A stretch of DNA of 64,000 nucleotides. Origin: JAPPOI01 sp028818055. GTDB lineage: Bacteria > Pseudomonadota > Alphaproteobacteria > Rhodobacterales > Rhodobacteraceae. Shown in pieces: positions 33,612-42,462 of this stretch. The notes beneath the pieces were generated by a model. It was not told where the DNA came from. It did not search any database and worked only from the letters and a program-made list of their open reading frames with translations. Numbering within the stretch: position 1 is the stretch's first letter; every line of letters starts with the position of its first letter. The stretch lies in the NCBI GenBank assembly GCA_965267405.1, contig OZ253954.1, forward strand, positions 2,604,001 through 2,668,000, read 5' to 3'. The position numbers were made by a program, and so were the translations under genes.

Positions 33612-33638
33612 AAAGCGCCCGGGTTCGGGCGCTTTTTT
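33612..33638 (+). terminator. intrinsic terminator after hsp20
   Basis: The stem AGCGCCCG/CGGGCGCT closes a GGTT loop and is followed by TTTTTT. It lies just past the hsp20 stop and touches the end of the convergent ALDH gene. Confidence 0.93.
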
Positions 33639-35973
33639 ATTCGCCGTAGGGCACCCAGACGGTTTTGACTTCAGTTGCGGCACTCAGGAACGCTTCGCTG
33701 TTCGCGTGGCTCCAATCTGCAGCTGTTCCGTTGTTGACCCACGTCCGTTTTAGATTGCCGGCAGCCTCGCTTTCAATCAGACCGGAAAGGTCTGATGACG
33801 AGAAACTCCAAACCGCATCCAGGTCTGAATGACCCGCCAAATGCGGGGCCAGTTCGCTATGGCTTCCCGTCAGAATGTTAACGACGCCTGCCGCAACATC
33901 AGATGTATCCAACACCTGATAAAAGTCCGTTGCGGCCAGAGGGTAGGGTTCGGATGCGACAACAGTCAGTCTGTTGCCCATGGCCATTGAAGCCCCAATC
34001 AGGCTAACCAAGCCCAAAAGTGGATGATCATCCGGCGCAAATGCGCCGATGTTTCCCACGGGCTCGTTCATAGCCAAAGCGATTCCGCGAAGTGGTACCC
34101 CCTTCGCGCGACCGTCGAACTTATCGGCCCATGCCGCCCAGGTGAAAAGCCGGTCAATCGATTGTTCAACTTCGGCAACGCCGTTGCGTCGGCCTGTCAT
34201 CGCATTGATGCGGCTAGAGAATTCGTTCGCGCGAGCGGATAAGTTCTCCGCGATGTAATACAGAATCTGAGCCCGCAGATGCCCGGTTGTTTTCGACCAG
34301 CCCTTGGCGGAATTCATGGCTTCCACGGCATTCCTCAGGTCTTTCCGATTGGCCAAACTGGCGTGGCCAAGAAGTTTGCCGCGAGGTGACCAGATCGCCT
34401 GTGAGTATCCGCCATCTGGCCTTGCTTGTTTGCCGCCAATGTAGAGCTTTGAGGTGCGATCGACGCCGTCAACAGTCGCTGCCTCGGGCGCCGACGCCGC
34501 GTCGATTTTTGCGATGGGTCTGCCGCTGGTCTTTTGCTTTGTATACGCGAGCAGTCCTTCCCACCCGCCTTCGCGGCCAAAACCGCTTTCCCGTACGCCG
34601 CCAAATCCGGCAGCTGCATCAAACAAGTTGGTAGCGTTCACCCAAACAACGCCAGCGGCCAGTTTGGGCGCGATATCAAGCGCAAGATTGACGTTCTCGG
34701 TCCAGAGAGTTGCGGCAAGCCCATACCGCGTATTATTCGCTATCGAGACCGCCTCACCTGGAGTGCGGAAGGTTGTACCTACCAAGACTGGTCCGAAGAT
34801 CTCTTCCTGCATCAACTTGTCTGCGGTGCTGAGGCCGGTGATCAGAGTGGGTGGATAGTAACAGCCGTTCTTGGGCAAGGGTGTTGATGCATGATAGACA
34901 TCACCGTTCGAGCTTTCGACGAGTGACGAAATTGTCTTGAGTTGAACCGGATCAACTACGGCGCCCACGTCGATACATTTGTCGAGAGGATCACCAACGC
35001 GCAGCTTGTCCATTCGAGCCGTCAGTTTCGCATAAAAGTCCTGCGCGATGCCTTCCTGAACCAACAACCTTGAGCCTGCGCAACAGACCTGGCCTTGATT
35101 GAACCAAATGGCATCAACAAGACCTTCGATAGCACTGTCGATGTCAGCGTCATCAAAGACGATATAAGGCGACTTCCCACCCAACTCCAAAGTGAGCTTC
35201 TTACCAGAACCTGCTGTAGCAGAACGGATTTTTCGCCCAACTTCGGTTGATCCAGTAAAGGCGATCTTGTCGATGTCAGCGTGGCCAACGATCATCTCGC
35301 CAACGCGCCCGTCACCTGTGACGATGTTGAGCACACCGGGGGGAACCCCCGCTTCGCGGCTGAGCTCGGCAAAGAGTAGCGCTGTGAGCGACGTGTACTC
35401 AGCCGGCTTCAGCACAACGGTATTGCCCATCGCTAGTGCGGGCGCGACTTTCCATGCCAGCATCAAAAGCGGAAAATTCCAGGGGATGATCTGCCCGCAG
35501 ACGCCAAGCGCTTCGCGGTGAGGCAATTCTTCGTCCATCAACTGCGCCATGCCAGCGTGGTAGTAGAAATGCCGTGCAACCAACGGGATATCGATGTCCC
35601 GGCTTTCGCGGATCGGCTTTCCGTTGTCCATGGTTTCCAAAACGGCAAACAGGCGCGACTGCTTTTGCACCAGCCGAGCAAGCGCATACAGAACGCGGGC
35701 ACGCGCTTTCGCATCCTTGGCCCAGGCTTTTTGCGCGTTCCGAGCCGCCGACACCGCCTTTTTCACGTCTCCGGCCTTGGCTTGGCTAACTTTCGCGATC
35801 AATTTGCCAGTTGCGGGGTTCTTCGAGGCGAAGGTTCCAGCTGGCTTTGTCCAAGTCCCGTTGATCCAGTGACCGAACCTGCCTTTATGGCCTTCAATCC
35901 ACTTCACAGCCTCTTTTGCGTCCTCGGGCGCGGGGCCGTAGTCCATCGTTTCGAAGATTTCGGCGACGTTCAT
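33637..35973 (-). CDS. two-domain aldehyde dehydrogenase, ALDH16 family
   Basis: This is a 778-residue protein. The first half (about 25-500) is a complete aldehyde dehydrogenase with LELGGKSP (general base Glu), FNQGQVCCAGSRLL (catalytic Cys) and ESGFGREGGWEGL. The second half (about 510-778) repeats the coenzyme-domain pattern (GNIGAFAPDDHPLLGLVSL) but lacks the catalytic Cys motif and most of the catalytic domain. That is the ALDH16 architecture known from a Loktanella enzyme and human ALDH16A1. The ATG at 35973 lies just past the deoC stop. Its neighbour DeoC releases acetaldehyde from deoxyribose 5-phosphate, which this enzyme could oxidise to acetate. Confidence 0.9.
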   Translation of the reverse strand: MNVAEIFETMDYGPAPEDAKEAVKWIEGHKGRFGHWINGTWTKPAGTFASKNPATGKLIAKVSQAKAGDVKKAVSAARNAQKAWAKDAKARARVLYALARLVQKQSRLFAVLETMDNGKPIRESRDIDIPLVARHFYYHAGMAQLMDEELPHREALGVCGQIIPWNFPLLMLAWKVAPALAMGNTVVLKPAEYTSLTALLFAELSREAGVPPGVLNIVTGDGRVGEMIVGHADIDKIAFTGSTEVGRKIRSATAGSGKKLTLELGGKSPYIVFDDADIDSAIEGLVDAIWFNQGQVCCAGSRLLVQEGIAQDFYAKLTARMDKLRVGDPLDKCIDVGAVVDPVQLKTISSLVESSNGDVYHASTPLPKNGCYYPPTLITGLSTADKLMQEEIFGPVLVGTTFRTPGEAVSIANNTRYGLAATLWTENVNLALDIAPKLAAGVVWVNATNLFDAAAGFGGVRESGFGREGGWEGLLAYTKQKTSGRPIAKIDAASAPEAATVDGVDRTSKLYIGGKQARPDGGYSQAIWSPRGKLLGHASLANRKDLRNAVEAMNSAKGWSKTTGHLRAQILYYIAENLSARANEFSSRINAMTGRRNGVAEVEQSIDRLFTWAAWADKFDGRAKGVPLRGIALAMNEPVGNIGAFAPDDHPLLGLVSLIGASMAMGNRLTVVASEPYPLAATDFYQVLDTSDVAAGVVNILTGSHSELAPHLAGHSDLDAVWSFSSSDLSGLIESEAAGNLKRTWVNNGTAADWSHANSEAFLSAATEVKTVWVPYGE

Positions 35974-35977
35974 GCGT

Positions 35978-36979
35978 TTACCCCATTGGATGGCGGTTGG
36001 AGGCCGAATACCGACCGGTGATGTGATGCTCGAGCTGGCGCTCAATATCGCCTAGTAGCGACGACGCGCCGAAACGGAACAAATCGTTTTTGAGCCACCT
36101 GTCGCCTAACTCATCTTTGATAAGCGTCAGATAGGTAACCGCGTCTTTGGCTTTGGAAATACCGCCGGCTGGCTTGTAGCCGACACGGTACCCGGTCAAC
36201 TCGTGATAGGCGCGGATGGCGCGGATCATGACAAGCGAAACGGGCAGGGTGGCATTCACCGGTTCCTTACCAGTGGATGTCTTGATGAAATCGGCGCCCG
36301 CCATCATGCAGACCCAACTCGCGCGCGCGACGTTTCGAAGGGTGCCCAGCTCACCTGTCGCCAAAATCGCTTTGACGTGCGCGTCCCCACAGGCTGACCG
36401 GAATGACTTCATTTCGTCATACAGTGCCTGCCAGTTCTGGGTCAGGACGTGTCGTCTTGAAATCACGATGTCGATCTCGCGTGCTCCGGCTTTCACGCTT
36501 TCCTCGATTTCAGCGACGCGAAGTTTGAACGGTGACAGACCGGCGGGAAACCCGGTTGAAACCGCCGCTACAGGAATGCCGGTTCCTTCCAATGCTTCGA
36601 CAGCTGTCGGGATCATGTCGTGATAGACACAAACCGCGCCGGTCGATATCTGCGGCATCCCAAGAGCTTCGAGAATATCGGCGCGTACGGGCTGCTTAGC
36701 TTTTGCGCAAAGGCGTCGGACTCGACCCGGCGTGTCGTCACCGGACAACGTCGTCAGATCAATCATTGTGATGGCTCGCAGTAACCAAGCCGCTTGAAAG
36801 TCTTTCTTTACAGACCTTCGCCCGGGCAAAGTTGCTGCCCGCCGTTCGATGGCTGAAGTATTTGCCTGCAATCTCGCGATACGATCCAGATCGAGATCCA
36901 TCCCAGGATTACGTGGTTCGTGGACGAGAGGCAGATGATTTTTGGTTTTCGTGATCTTGGTAGCAGACTTGGTGGGCAT
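35978..36979 (-). CDS. deoC: deoxyribose-phosphate aldolase
   Basis: The 333-residue class I aldolase cleaves deoxyribose 5-phosphate to glyceraldehyde 3-phosphate and acetaldehyde. Active-site blocks are VKAILATGELG, GADFIKTSTGK (Schiff-base Lys) and YRVGYKPAGGISKAKDA (second Lys). It is longer than the 250-residue E. coli form because of an N-terminal extension of about 70 residues, as in eukaryotic and many alphaproteobacterial forms. Its stop is four bases before the ALDH16 start, so the two are one operon for deoxynucleoside breakdown. Confidence 0.94.
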   Translation of the reverse strand: MPTKSATKITKTKNHLPLVHEPRNPGMDLDLDRIARLQANTSAIERRAATLPGRRSVKKDFQAAWLLRAITMIDLTTLSGDDTPGRVRRLCAKAKQPVRADILEALGMPQISTGAVCVYHDMIPTAVEALEGTGIPVAAVSTGFPAGLSPFKLRVAEIEESVKAGAREIDIVISRRHVLTQNWQALYDEMKSFRSACGDAHVKAILATGELGTLRNVARASWVCMMAGADFIKTSTGKEPVNATLPVSLVMIRAIRAYHELTGYRVGYKPAGGISKAKDAVTYLTLIKDELGDRWLKNDLFRFGASSLLGDIERQLEHHITGRYSASNRHPMG

Positions 36980-37086
36980 GGTACTGGCTCAGAAACGGCT
37001 GCCGCACCGTCGCATCTCAGCACCAATTAATCAAGATTGACCGTTTGGTAAAATTTTAGATTTCGGAACCGAGGTGCAGTGGAAAA

Positions 37087-38304
37087 TCACGCATCAAGCA
37101 GAACCGTTTTGATGTGGGATTTGGTCTCTAAGGTCCTGTGAACAGGGCACTTATCTGCAATCTCTAGTAACCGCTTCCGCTGATCTGCGTCCAGATCGCC
37201 TTCAAGCCGGATCTCGCGCGTAAATGTATCGACTTTCGCGCCGGTGGGTTCGTTGGCGTCTTGGGCGTGGACCTTGTCGTGGGAAACGTCGACCGACACG
37301 TGAGACAGCGGCCACCCTTTGCGGCGCGCATACATACGAATTGTCATGGATGTGCAGGCGCCTAGTCCGGCTGAGAGATAGCCGTAGGGGGACATACCAC
37401 GGTTGGTCCCGCCATAGGCTTCAGGCTCATCTGCCAATGTGTGATGGTGCGGGCCTGAATTCACGTCTTGCAGAAAGCCGTTCGCATCCGCCTCTGACAC
37501 GCGAACGATGCCCTCCGGAGCCCCGGGTGGCGGTGCAGGTGGCGTCAATTCAAGGTACCGGTCAGACCATGCCGCGATGACTTCCGCCGCATATTCGGCA
37601 TCGTCGGGGCGAGAAACCAAATGGTCGGCGTCATCGAGTGTGACAAAGCTTTTGGGGTGTTTGGCTGCCATGAAGATATTGGCGGCATTTTCAATTCCAA
37701 CGGTCGTGTCCAATGGCGCATGCATGACCAAAAGCGCGCGCCCGAGTTTCGCAATTGCCGGAGCAAGCTCGGAACTCGCGACATCATGCACAAAGTCTTT
37801 GCCGATCGTGAAAGGTCGGCCAGCCAATGAAACTTCCGCCTTGCCGTCCACCTCAATCTTGTCGAGAGCGTCGCCAAAGTTATGCGTGACATGGCCGGGA
37901 TCGAACGGCGCCCCAATCGTAACAACAGCCTTAATCGACGGGATCTCGCCGGCGGCTTTTAGAACTGCCGCGCCACCCAAGGAATGGCCAATCAAAAGAG
38001 TGGGGGCCATGCCTTTGTCCGCAAGGCTTTCGGCCGCGCGCACCAAGTCATCAACATTGGAAGTAAACGTGGTGTTGGCAAACTCTCCGGCCGAATGGCC
38101 GAGGCCTGTGAAGTCAAACCTCAGAACAGCAATTCCCATACTCGCAAGGCGGGCGGCTATTCTGCGGGCGGCCGTGATATCCTTGCCGCAGGTGAAACAA
38201 TGCGCAAAAAGCGCGGTGGCCAGATGCGGCCCATCCGGCATGTCCAGCCGGGCGGCCAGCGCATCACCGGCGTGCCCGTCGAAGGTGAAACGTTCCATAG
38301 TCAT
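37087..38304 (-). CDS. alpha/beta-hydrolase fused to OsmC-like domain
   Basis: The 405-residue fusion has an alpha/beta-hydrolase domain (about 1-255) with nucleophile elbow GHSLGG, acid in APLDTTVG and His in DADHLV. It continues into an OsmC/Ohr-like domain (about 265-405) with redox cysteines in LGACTSMTIRMYA and KCPVHRTL. OsmC proteins reduce organic peroxides with thiols. The fusion occurs in many proteobacteria, but I know of no settled substrate. The ATG at 38304 has AGGA eight bases upstream; an ATG three codons earlier is possible. It stands alone, with a gap of nearly 290 bases to the divergent CLC gene. Confidence 0.87.
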   Translation of the reverse strand: MTMERFTFDGHAGDALAARLDMPDGPHLATALFAHCFTCGKDITAARRIAARLASMGIAVLRFDFTGLGHSAGEFANTTFTSNVDDLVRAAESLADKGMAPTLLIGHSLGGAAVLKAAGEIPSIKAVVTIGAPFDPGHVTHNFGDALDKIEVDGKAEVSLAGRPFTIGKDFVHDVASSELAPAIAKLGRALLVMHAPLDTTVGIENAANIFMAAKHPKSFVTLDDADHLVSRPDDAEYAAEVIAAWSDRYLELTPPAPPPGAPEGIVRVSEADANGFLQDVNSGPHHHTLADEPEAYGGTNRGMSPYGYLSAGLGACTSMTIRMYARRKGWPLSHVSVDVSHDKVHAQDANEPTGAKVDTFTREIRLEGDLDADQRKRLLEIADKCPVHRTLETKSHIKTVLLDA

Positions 38305-38590
38305 TGTCGACATCCTGCAGCTTTCGTTGACACAAACCTGTGCGCAAGCGGGTCTCATGGCAAGAAAGGTGTCGCAGACGTCACAGGAAGGTGAGTATGC
38401 GCGCGCCGACCGTGATCTGCCGCAACACTTTTCAAATGAACCAAGCCTGGTGTCACTTCAGTCTTTTTTTAAGCGACAGAAAGGCTTACCACGAAAGGGC
38501 TTGCGCGGTTTGGGGGCGCTGGCGGCATTACACAGAGGCAGGGTGACTCGGTAGTGCAGCGTGTACGAACACCCTGGCGGGATAAGGCTC

Positions 38591-40279
38591 ATGAACGCCC
38601 CGCGACAGTCTTTTGTGGCGACACAGTTTTCGAATGCAAAGTCAGCATTCGTTGAAGCTTGGCAATTGATGTTGGAGCGCGGTCCCGGGCGTGTCCAATT
38701 CTGGTTTATCGCCCTGATTATCGGAATTGCCGCCGGATTTGCCGCAGTCGCCTTCAGGTATGCCATCGATTGGTTGCAGCAGACTGTTTATGGGACCGAA
38801 AATGCAGATCTGATCCATTCATTTGCGGCCACTTTGCCGTGGTACCTGGTTCTGGTCATTCCTATCTTCGGTGGCTTAGTGGTTGGGTTAATTCTCCATC
38901 GATACACCCCTGACGGCCGCGTTCGGTCCGTTGCTGACGTGATCGAAGGCTCAGCGATGCAAGATGGCAGGGTCGAAAAGCGCGAGGGTTTGGCATCCGC
39001 GCTGGCGTCGCTGATTACGCTCGGCACCGGCGGCTCGACCGGACGTGAGGGACCTGTTGTTCACCTTGCTGGTGTCATTTCCACTTGGGTATCTGACCGG
39101 ATCAAAGCCGACGGGATTACCGGCCGTGACTTGCTTGGCTGCGCCGTTGCTGCAGCGGTATCTGCATCGTTCAATGCCCCGATCGCGGGAGCCTTGTTCG
39201 CACTCGAGGTCGTGCTTAGGCATTTTGCAGTTCACGCGTTCGCACCGATTGTCATCGCCAGCGTTGCCGGAACAGTCATCAGCCGGCTGGCATTCGGTGA
39301 CGTTACCGAATTCACGCTTGCCGAAGAGGGCGTTCTGGCATTCTACGCCGAGCTTCCGGCCTTTCTGATACTCGGCATGATCGCAGGGCTAGTGGCTGTC
39401 TTGATGATGCGCATGATCTTCTGGACGGATGACATGGCCAGCGAATTTCAGTCGCGCACGGGCCTGCCAAGATACCTGCGACCGGCTTTAGCCGGCGCGT
39501 TGCTTGGTGCCATGGCGATCTTCTATCCACACATTATCGGGGTCGGGTATGAAACGACTTCGGCTGCGCTAACCGGTTCACTTTTAGTGCATGAAGCGAT
39601 TGTCTTCTGCATTCTGAAAGTCGCGGCAGTTGCCATCACGATGGCGGGTCGAATGGGAGGCGGTGTTTTCTCGCCAGCGCTTATGGTTGGCGCGTTGCTG
39701 GGCTTGGCCTTTGGACAAATCGCAACCAGCATTTTTCCTGAAGTTTCCGGCTCTGAGACCCTATACGCTTTGGCTGGGATGGGAGCTGTTGCAGCCGCCG
39801 TGCTTGGCGCACCGATATCGACCACATTGATCGTTTTTGAGCTGACAGGTGACTGGCAGACGGGTTTGGCGGTGATGGTCGCGGTTTCAATTTCGACCGC
39901 AATAGCATCGCGTTTGGTCGATCGATCATTTTTCCTGACACAGCTAGAGCGTCGGAACATTCACCTGGCCGCCGGACCGCAGGCCTATCTGCTGTCCATG
40001 TTCCGGGTGGCAAATGTTATGCGAGCGTCGGATGACGTGGACGCAGCTCCGGACGATGCCGTCTGGGAAGCCATCGAGGCCGGCCACTGGATTGATCCCA
40101 ATGCGACGCTGGAGACGGCCTTGCCAGTCTTCGAGGAAACTGGACGAGCGTTCCTTCCCGTAGTCACGCTAGGCGATGAAGGCGAAGCGCCGCAAATCCA
40201 CGGATCATTGTATCATGTTGATGCGCTGAGGGCTTACAACAAGGCTTTGGCTTCGACCGCAGCCGAAGAGCATAGCTGA
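38591..40279 (+). CDS. CLC-family chloride channel or antiporter
   Basis: The 562-residue membrane protein has about ten hydrophobic segments covering 25-450. CLC signatures are GTGGSTGREGPVVHLAG (anion pathway), FNAPIAGALFALEV and RMGGGVFSPALMVGA. The GREGP form differs from the GSGIPE/GKEGP filter of E. coli ClcA, as in many bacterial relatives, so chloride versus other anion specificity is not fixed. The C-terminal 110 residues are cytoplasmic and only weakly like CBS domains. The ATG at 38591 has TAAGG close upstream; a GTG ten codons earlier is the alternative. It abuts the convergent DUF427 gene. Confidence 0.87.
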   Translation: MNAPRQSFVATQFSNAKSAFVEAWQLMLERGPGRVQFWFIALIIGIAAGFAAVAFRYAIDWLQQTVYGTENADLIHSFAATLPWYLVLVIPIFGGLVVGLILHRYTPDGRVRSVADVIEGSAMQDGRVEKREGLASALASLITLGTGGSTGREGPVVHLAGVISTWVSDRIKADGITGRDLLGCAVAAAVSASFNAPIAGALFALEVVLRHFAVHAFAPIVIASVAGTVISRLAFGDVTEFTLAEEGVLAFYAELPAFLILGMIAGLVAVLMMRMIFWTDDMASEFQSRTGLPRYLRPALAGALLGAMAIFYPHIIGVGYETTSAALTGSLLVHEAIVFCILKVAAVAITMAGRMGGGVFSPALMVGALLGLAFGQIATSIFPEVSGSETLYALAGMGAVAAAVLGAPISTTLIVFELTGDWQTGLAVMVAVSISTAIASRLVDRSFFLTQLERRNIHLAAGPQAYLLSMFRVANVMRASDDVDAAPDDAVWEAIEAGHWIDPNATLETALPVFEETGRAFLPVVTLGDEGEAPQIHGSLYHVDALRAYNKALASTAAEEHS

Positions 40280-40624
40280 TCAGAGTTGCTCGACCGCGAC
40301 CTGGTCGCCCTCATAAAAGCACAGGTGCCCGGAAATTCGCGAAACATCATCTTTTGGAGCATCATAGCTCCAAGCTGCGTCCTTGATCGTTGTACTTTTG
40401 GTGACGATGGAAAAGTAAGTCGCGTCGCCTTTGTGGGGACAATGGCTGGTTGTATCCGTCTGGTCGAGAAAGGCCATCGCGATGTCGGCCCTTGGGAAAT
40501 AGATCCGCTCGGGAAGACTGCCTTCGCTCAGGATCAACGCATTTGAGCTTTCGCCCAGCACTGCACCTCCGGCACGAACAACCCATGTGCCTTCTGCCTC
40601 TCTGATGCGAATATAGTCCGACAT
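40280..40624 (-). CDS. DUF427 family protein
   Basis: The 114-residue protein shows DUF427 hallmarks: IYFPRADIAMAFLDQTDTTSHCPHKGDATYFSIV, where the Cys-Pro-His-Lys-Gly stretch is the most conserved part, and AAWSYDAP. It is a small single-domain beta fold with no known activity that I can name. The ATG at 40624 is preceded by GGGG; another ATG lies two codons earlier. It converges on the CLC gene with no gap between stop codons and is followed upstream by pepP on the same strand. Confidence 0.87.
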   Translation of the reverse strand: MSDYIRIREAEGTWVVRAGGAVLGESSNALILSEGSLPERIYFPRADIAMAFLDQTDTTSHCPHKGDATYFSIVTKSTTIKDAAWSYDAPKDDVSRISGHLCFYEGDQVAVEQL

Positions 40625-40677
40625 GTCCATCCCCTTTCTGGCGCCACCTAGCCAACGTTTGTAACGCCCGAGTGACC

Positions 40678-42462
40678 TTAGATAGGCGAAGTCGCTGCCT
40701 TTAGCCAGTCTTTCGCGTCGTCCGAGACAGCGTTATTGAGCCGCGCGTATACCTCGGCGTGGTATGAATTTAGCCACTCGCGCTCACCCGATGACAGCAA
40801 ATCGACATCGACCAGTCGCCGGTCAATCGGAACCCAAGTCAACGTTTCAAAATTAAGCTGGTCTCGATTGTCGCCAGCTTTCGGCGCCTCTTGAACGACG
40901 ATCAGGTTTTCAATCCGAATTCCGTATTCGCCTTCGCGGTAATAACCGGGTTCGTTGGACAGGATCATGCCCGGCTCTAGCGGGACTTCCGAAATGCGCG
41001 ACAATCGCTGCGGACCTTCGTGGACGCAAAGGAAAACACCGACACCATGGCCGGTTCCGTGATCATAGTCCTGACCAGCGGTCCAAAGAGGAGCTCGTGC
41101 CAATGCATCAAGATCCCGTCCAGCCAGTCCGCGCGGGAACCGCACACGACTGATGGCGATCATTCCCTGCAGGACACGCGTAAAGTCCTGTTTCTGTTGA
41201 GCGCCGGGCTCACCAACCGCAATCGTTCGGGTGATGTCAGTGGTTCCGTCAACGTATTGTCCACCGGAATCAACAAGATACAGCTCGCCCGGCTTAATGG
41301 CGCGGTTCGTACCTTCGGTGACACGATAGTGGACGATGGCGCCGTTTGGGCCAGAGCCGGATATCGTGTCGAAAGCGATATCCATCAATGCATTTGTCGC
41401 GCGACGGTATCCTTCAAGTGCTTTGGCGGCAGAGATCTCGGTTTCGCCGCCTTTTGCCGCCTGACGGTCAAACCAGGTCAAGAATTCGACCATCGCGGCT
41501 GCATCCCGCATGTGTGCCTTGCGCGTCGATGCAATCTCGGTCGCGTTCTTTCGTGCCTTCGGCAGGATGCATGGGTCTTCGTCGAATGCGATATCAATGC
41601 CGTTTGATTTCAGAATATCCGATACGGCCACTGGCGCGCTTTTCGGGTCAACGCGCACAACGCCCTCTAGTTTGGCGAGTTCGCCTTCAAATGCGTCCCA
41701 TTGAAACTGATCAATGTTGGGATCGGGCCCCAGATGCGCAAATTTTTCGATATCAGAGAATAGAGAAACGCGGCCTGTGTCGAAGAGAATTGCGAAGGCG
41801 TGGACGATCGGATTGCGCGGAATGTCCGACCCGCGAATATTCAAAAGCCAGCAGATTGAATCGGGAAGGGTGATGACCGCTGCGGATTGACCAGCCGACT
41901 TGATTTTCTCGGCGATCCTTTCGCGCTTATCGTTGGAACTCTCTCCCGCCAGTTCAAGGTCCAAAGACAAAACCGGCTCGGCGGGGCGCGGAGGCCTGTC
42001 ATCCCAAATGGCGTCGATCAGGTTTTCGGTCGCAACCATTGTTCGCCCATCGGAAAGGGATTTCGTTACTTGCTTAATTTCATCGGCCGTATGAAGCCAC
42101 GGATCGAAGCCGATCTTCGCATTTTCCGGCGAATGCTCATTCAGCCATGGTCCAAGTTTTGTCGCAGGCCAATCAACGGGTGTGAACGCATCTGCAACTT
42201 GGTTGCGGACCTGAAGCGTGTAACGACCATCCACAAAGACACCGGCGTGCTCGCAGGTAACGGCCGCAAAGCCCGCGGATCCGGTGAAGCCCGTCAACCA
42301 GGCCAGGCGTTCATCGCAAGGGGCTACGTATTCGCCTTGGTGGGCGTCGGCCCGTGGCACAACGAATGCGTCGAGCTTCGGTTTGGCCATCGCTTCACGC
42401 ATGGCGGCTAGTCGAGGCGGCCCTTGCTCCGGTGATGTCGTGGCCTCAAAGCTTTGGAACAT
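40678..42462 (-). CDS. pepP: Xaa-Pro aminopeptidase, M24B family
   Basis: The 594-residue enzyme removes N-terminal residues preceding proline. It has two creatinase-like N-terminal domains (about 15-320) and a C-terminal pita-bread catalytic domain with the five metal ligands: Asp residues in LVDSGGQYVDGTTDITRT, His in GTGHGVG, Glu in SNEPGYY and Glu in GIRIENL. The length matches the long, APP1-like cytosolic type. Its start codon overlaps the cobT stop by one base, so it is probably translated from the cobT transcript. Confidence 0.93.
   Translation of the reverse strand: MFQSFEATTSPEQGPPRLAAMREAMAKPKLDAFVVPRADAHQGEYVAPCDERLAWLTGFTGSAGFAAVTCEHAGVFVDGRYTLQVRNQVADAFTPVDWPATKLGPWLNEHSPENAKIGFDPWLHTADEIKQVTKSLSDGRTMVATENLIDAIWDDRPPRPAEPVLSLDLELAGESSNDKRERIAEKIKSAGQSAAVITLPDSICWLLNIRGSDIPRNPIVHAFAILFDTGRVSLFSDIEKFAHLGPDPNIDQFQWDAFEGELAKLEGVVRVDPKSAPVAVSDILKSNGIDIAFDEDPCILPKARKNATEIASTRKAHMRDAAAMVEFLTWFDRQAAKGGETEISAAKALEGYRRATNALMDIAFDTISGSGPNGAIVHYRVTEGTNRAIKPGELYLVDSGGQYVDGTTDITRTIAVGEPGAQQKQDFTRVLQGMIAISRVRFPRGLAGRDLDALARAPLWTAGQDYDHGTGHGVGVFLCVHEGPQRLSRISEVPLEPGMILSNEPGYYREGEYGIRIENLIVVQEAPKAGDNRDQLNFETLTWVPIDRRLVDVDLLSSGEREWLNSYHAEVYARLNNAVSDDAKDWLKAATSPI

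Noticed and set aside
37508..38554. Long plus-strand open frame of about 348 codons
   Set aside because: Mostly antisense to the hydrolase/OsmC fusion. The part from 38357 outside that gene lacks a ribosome site and any recognisable sequence.
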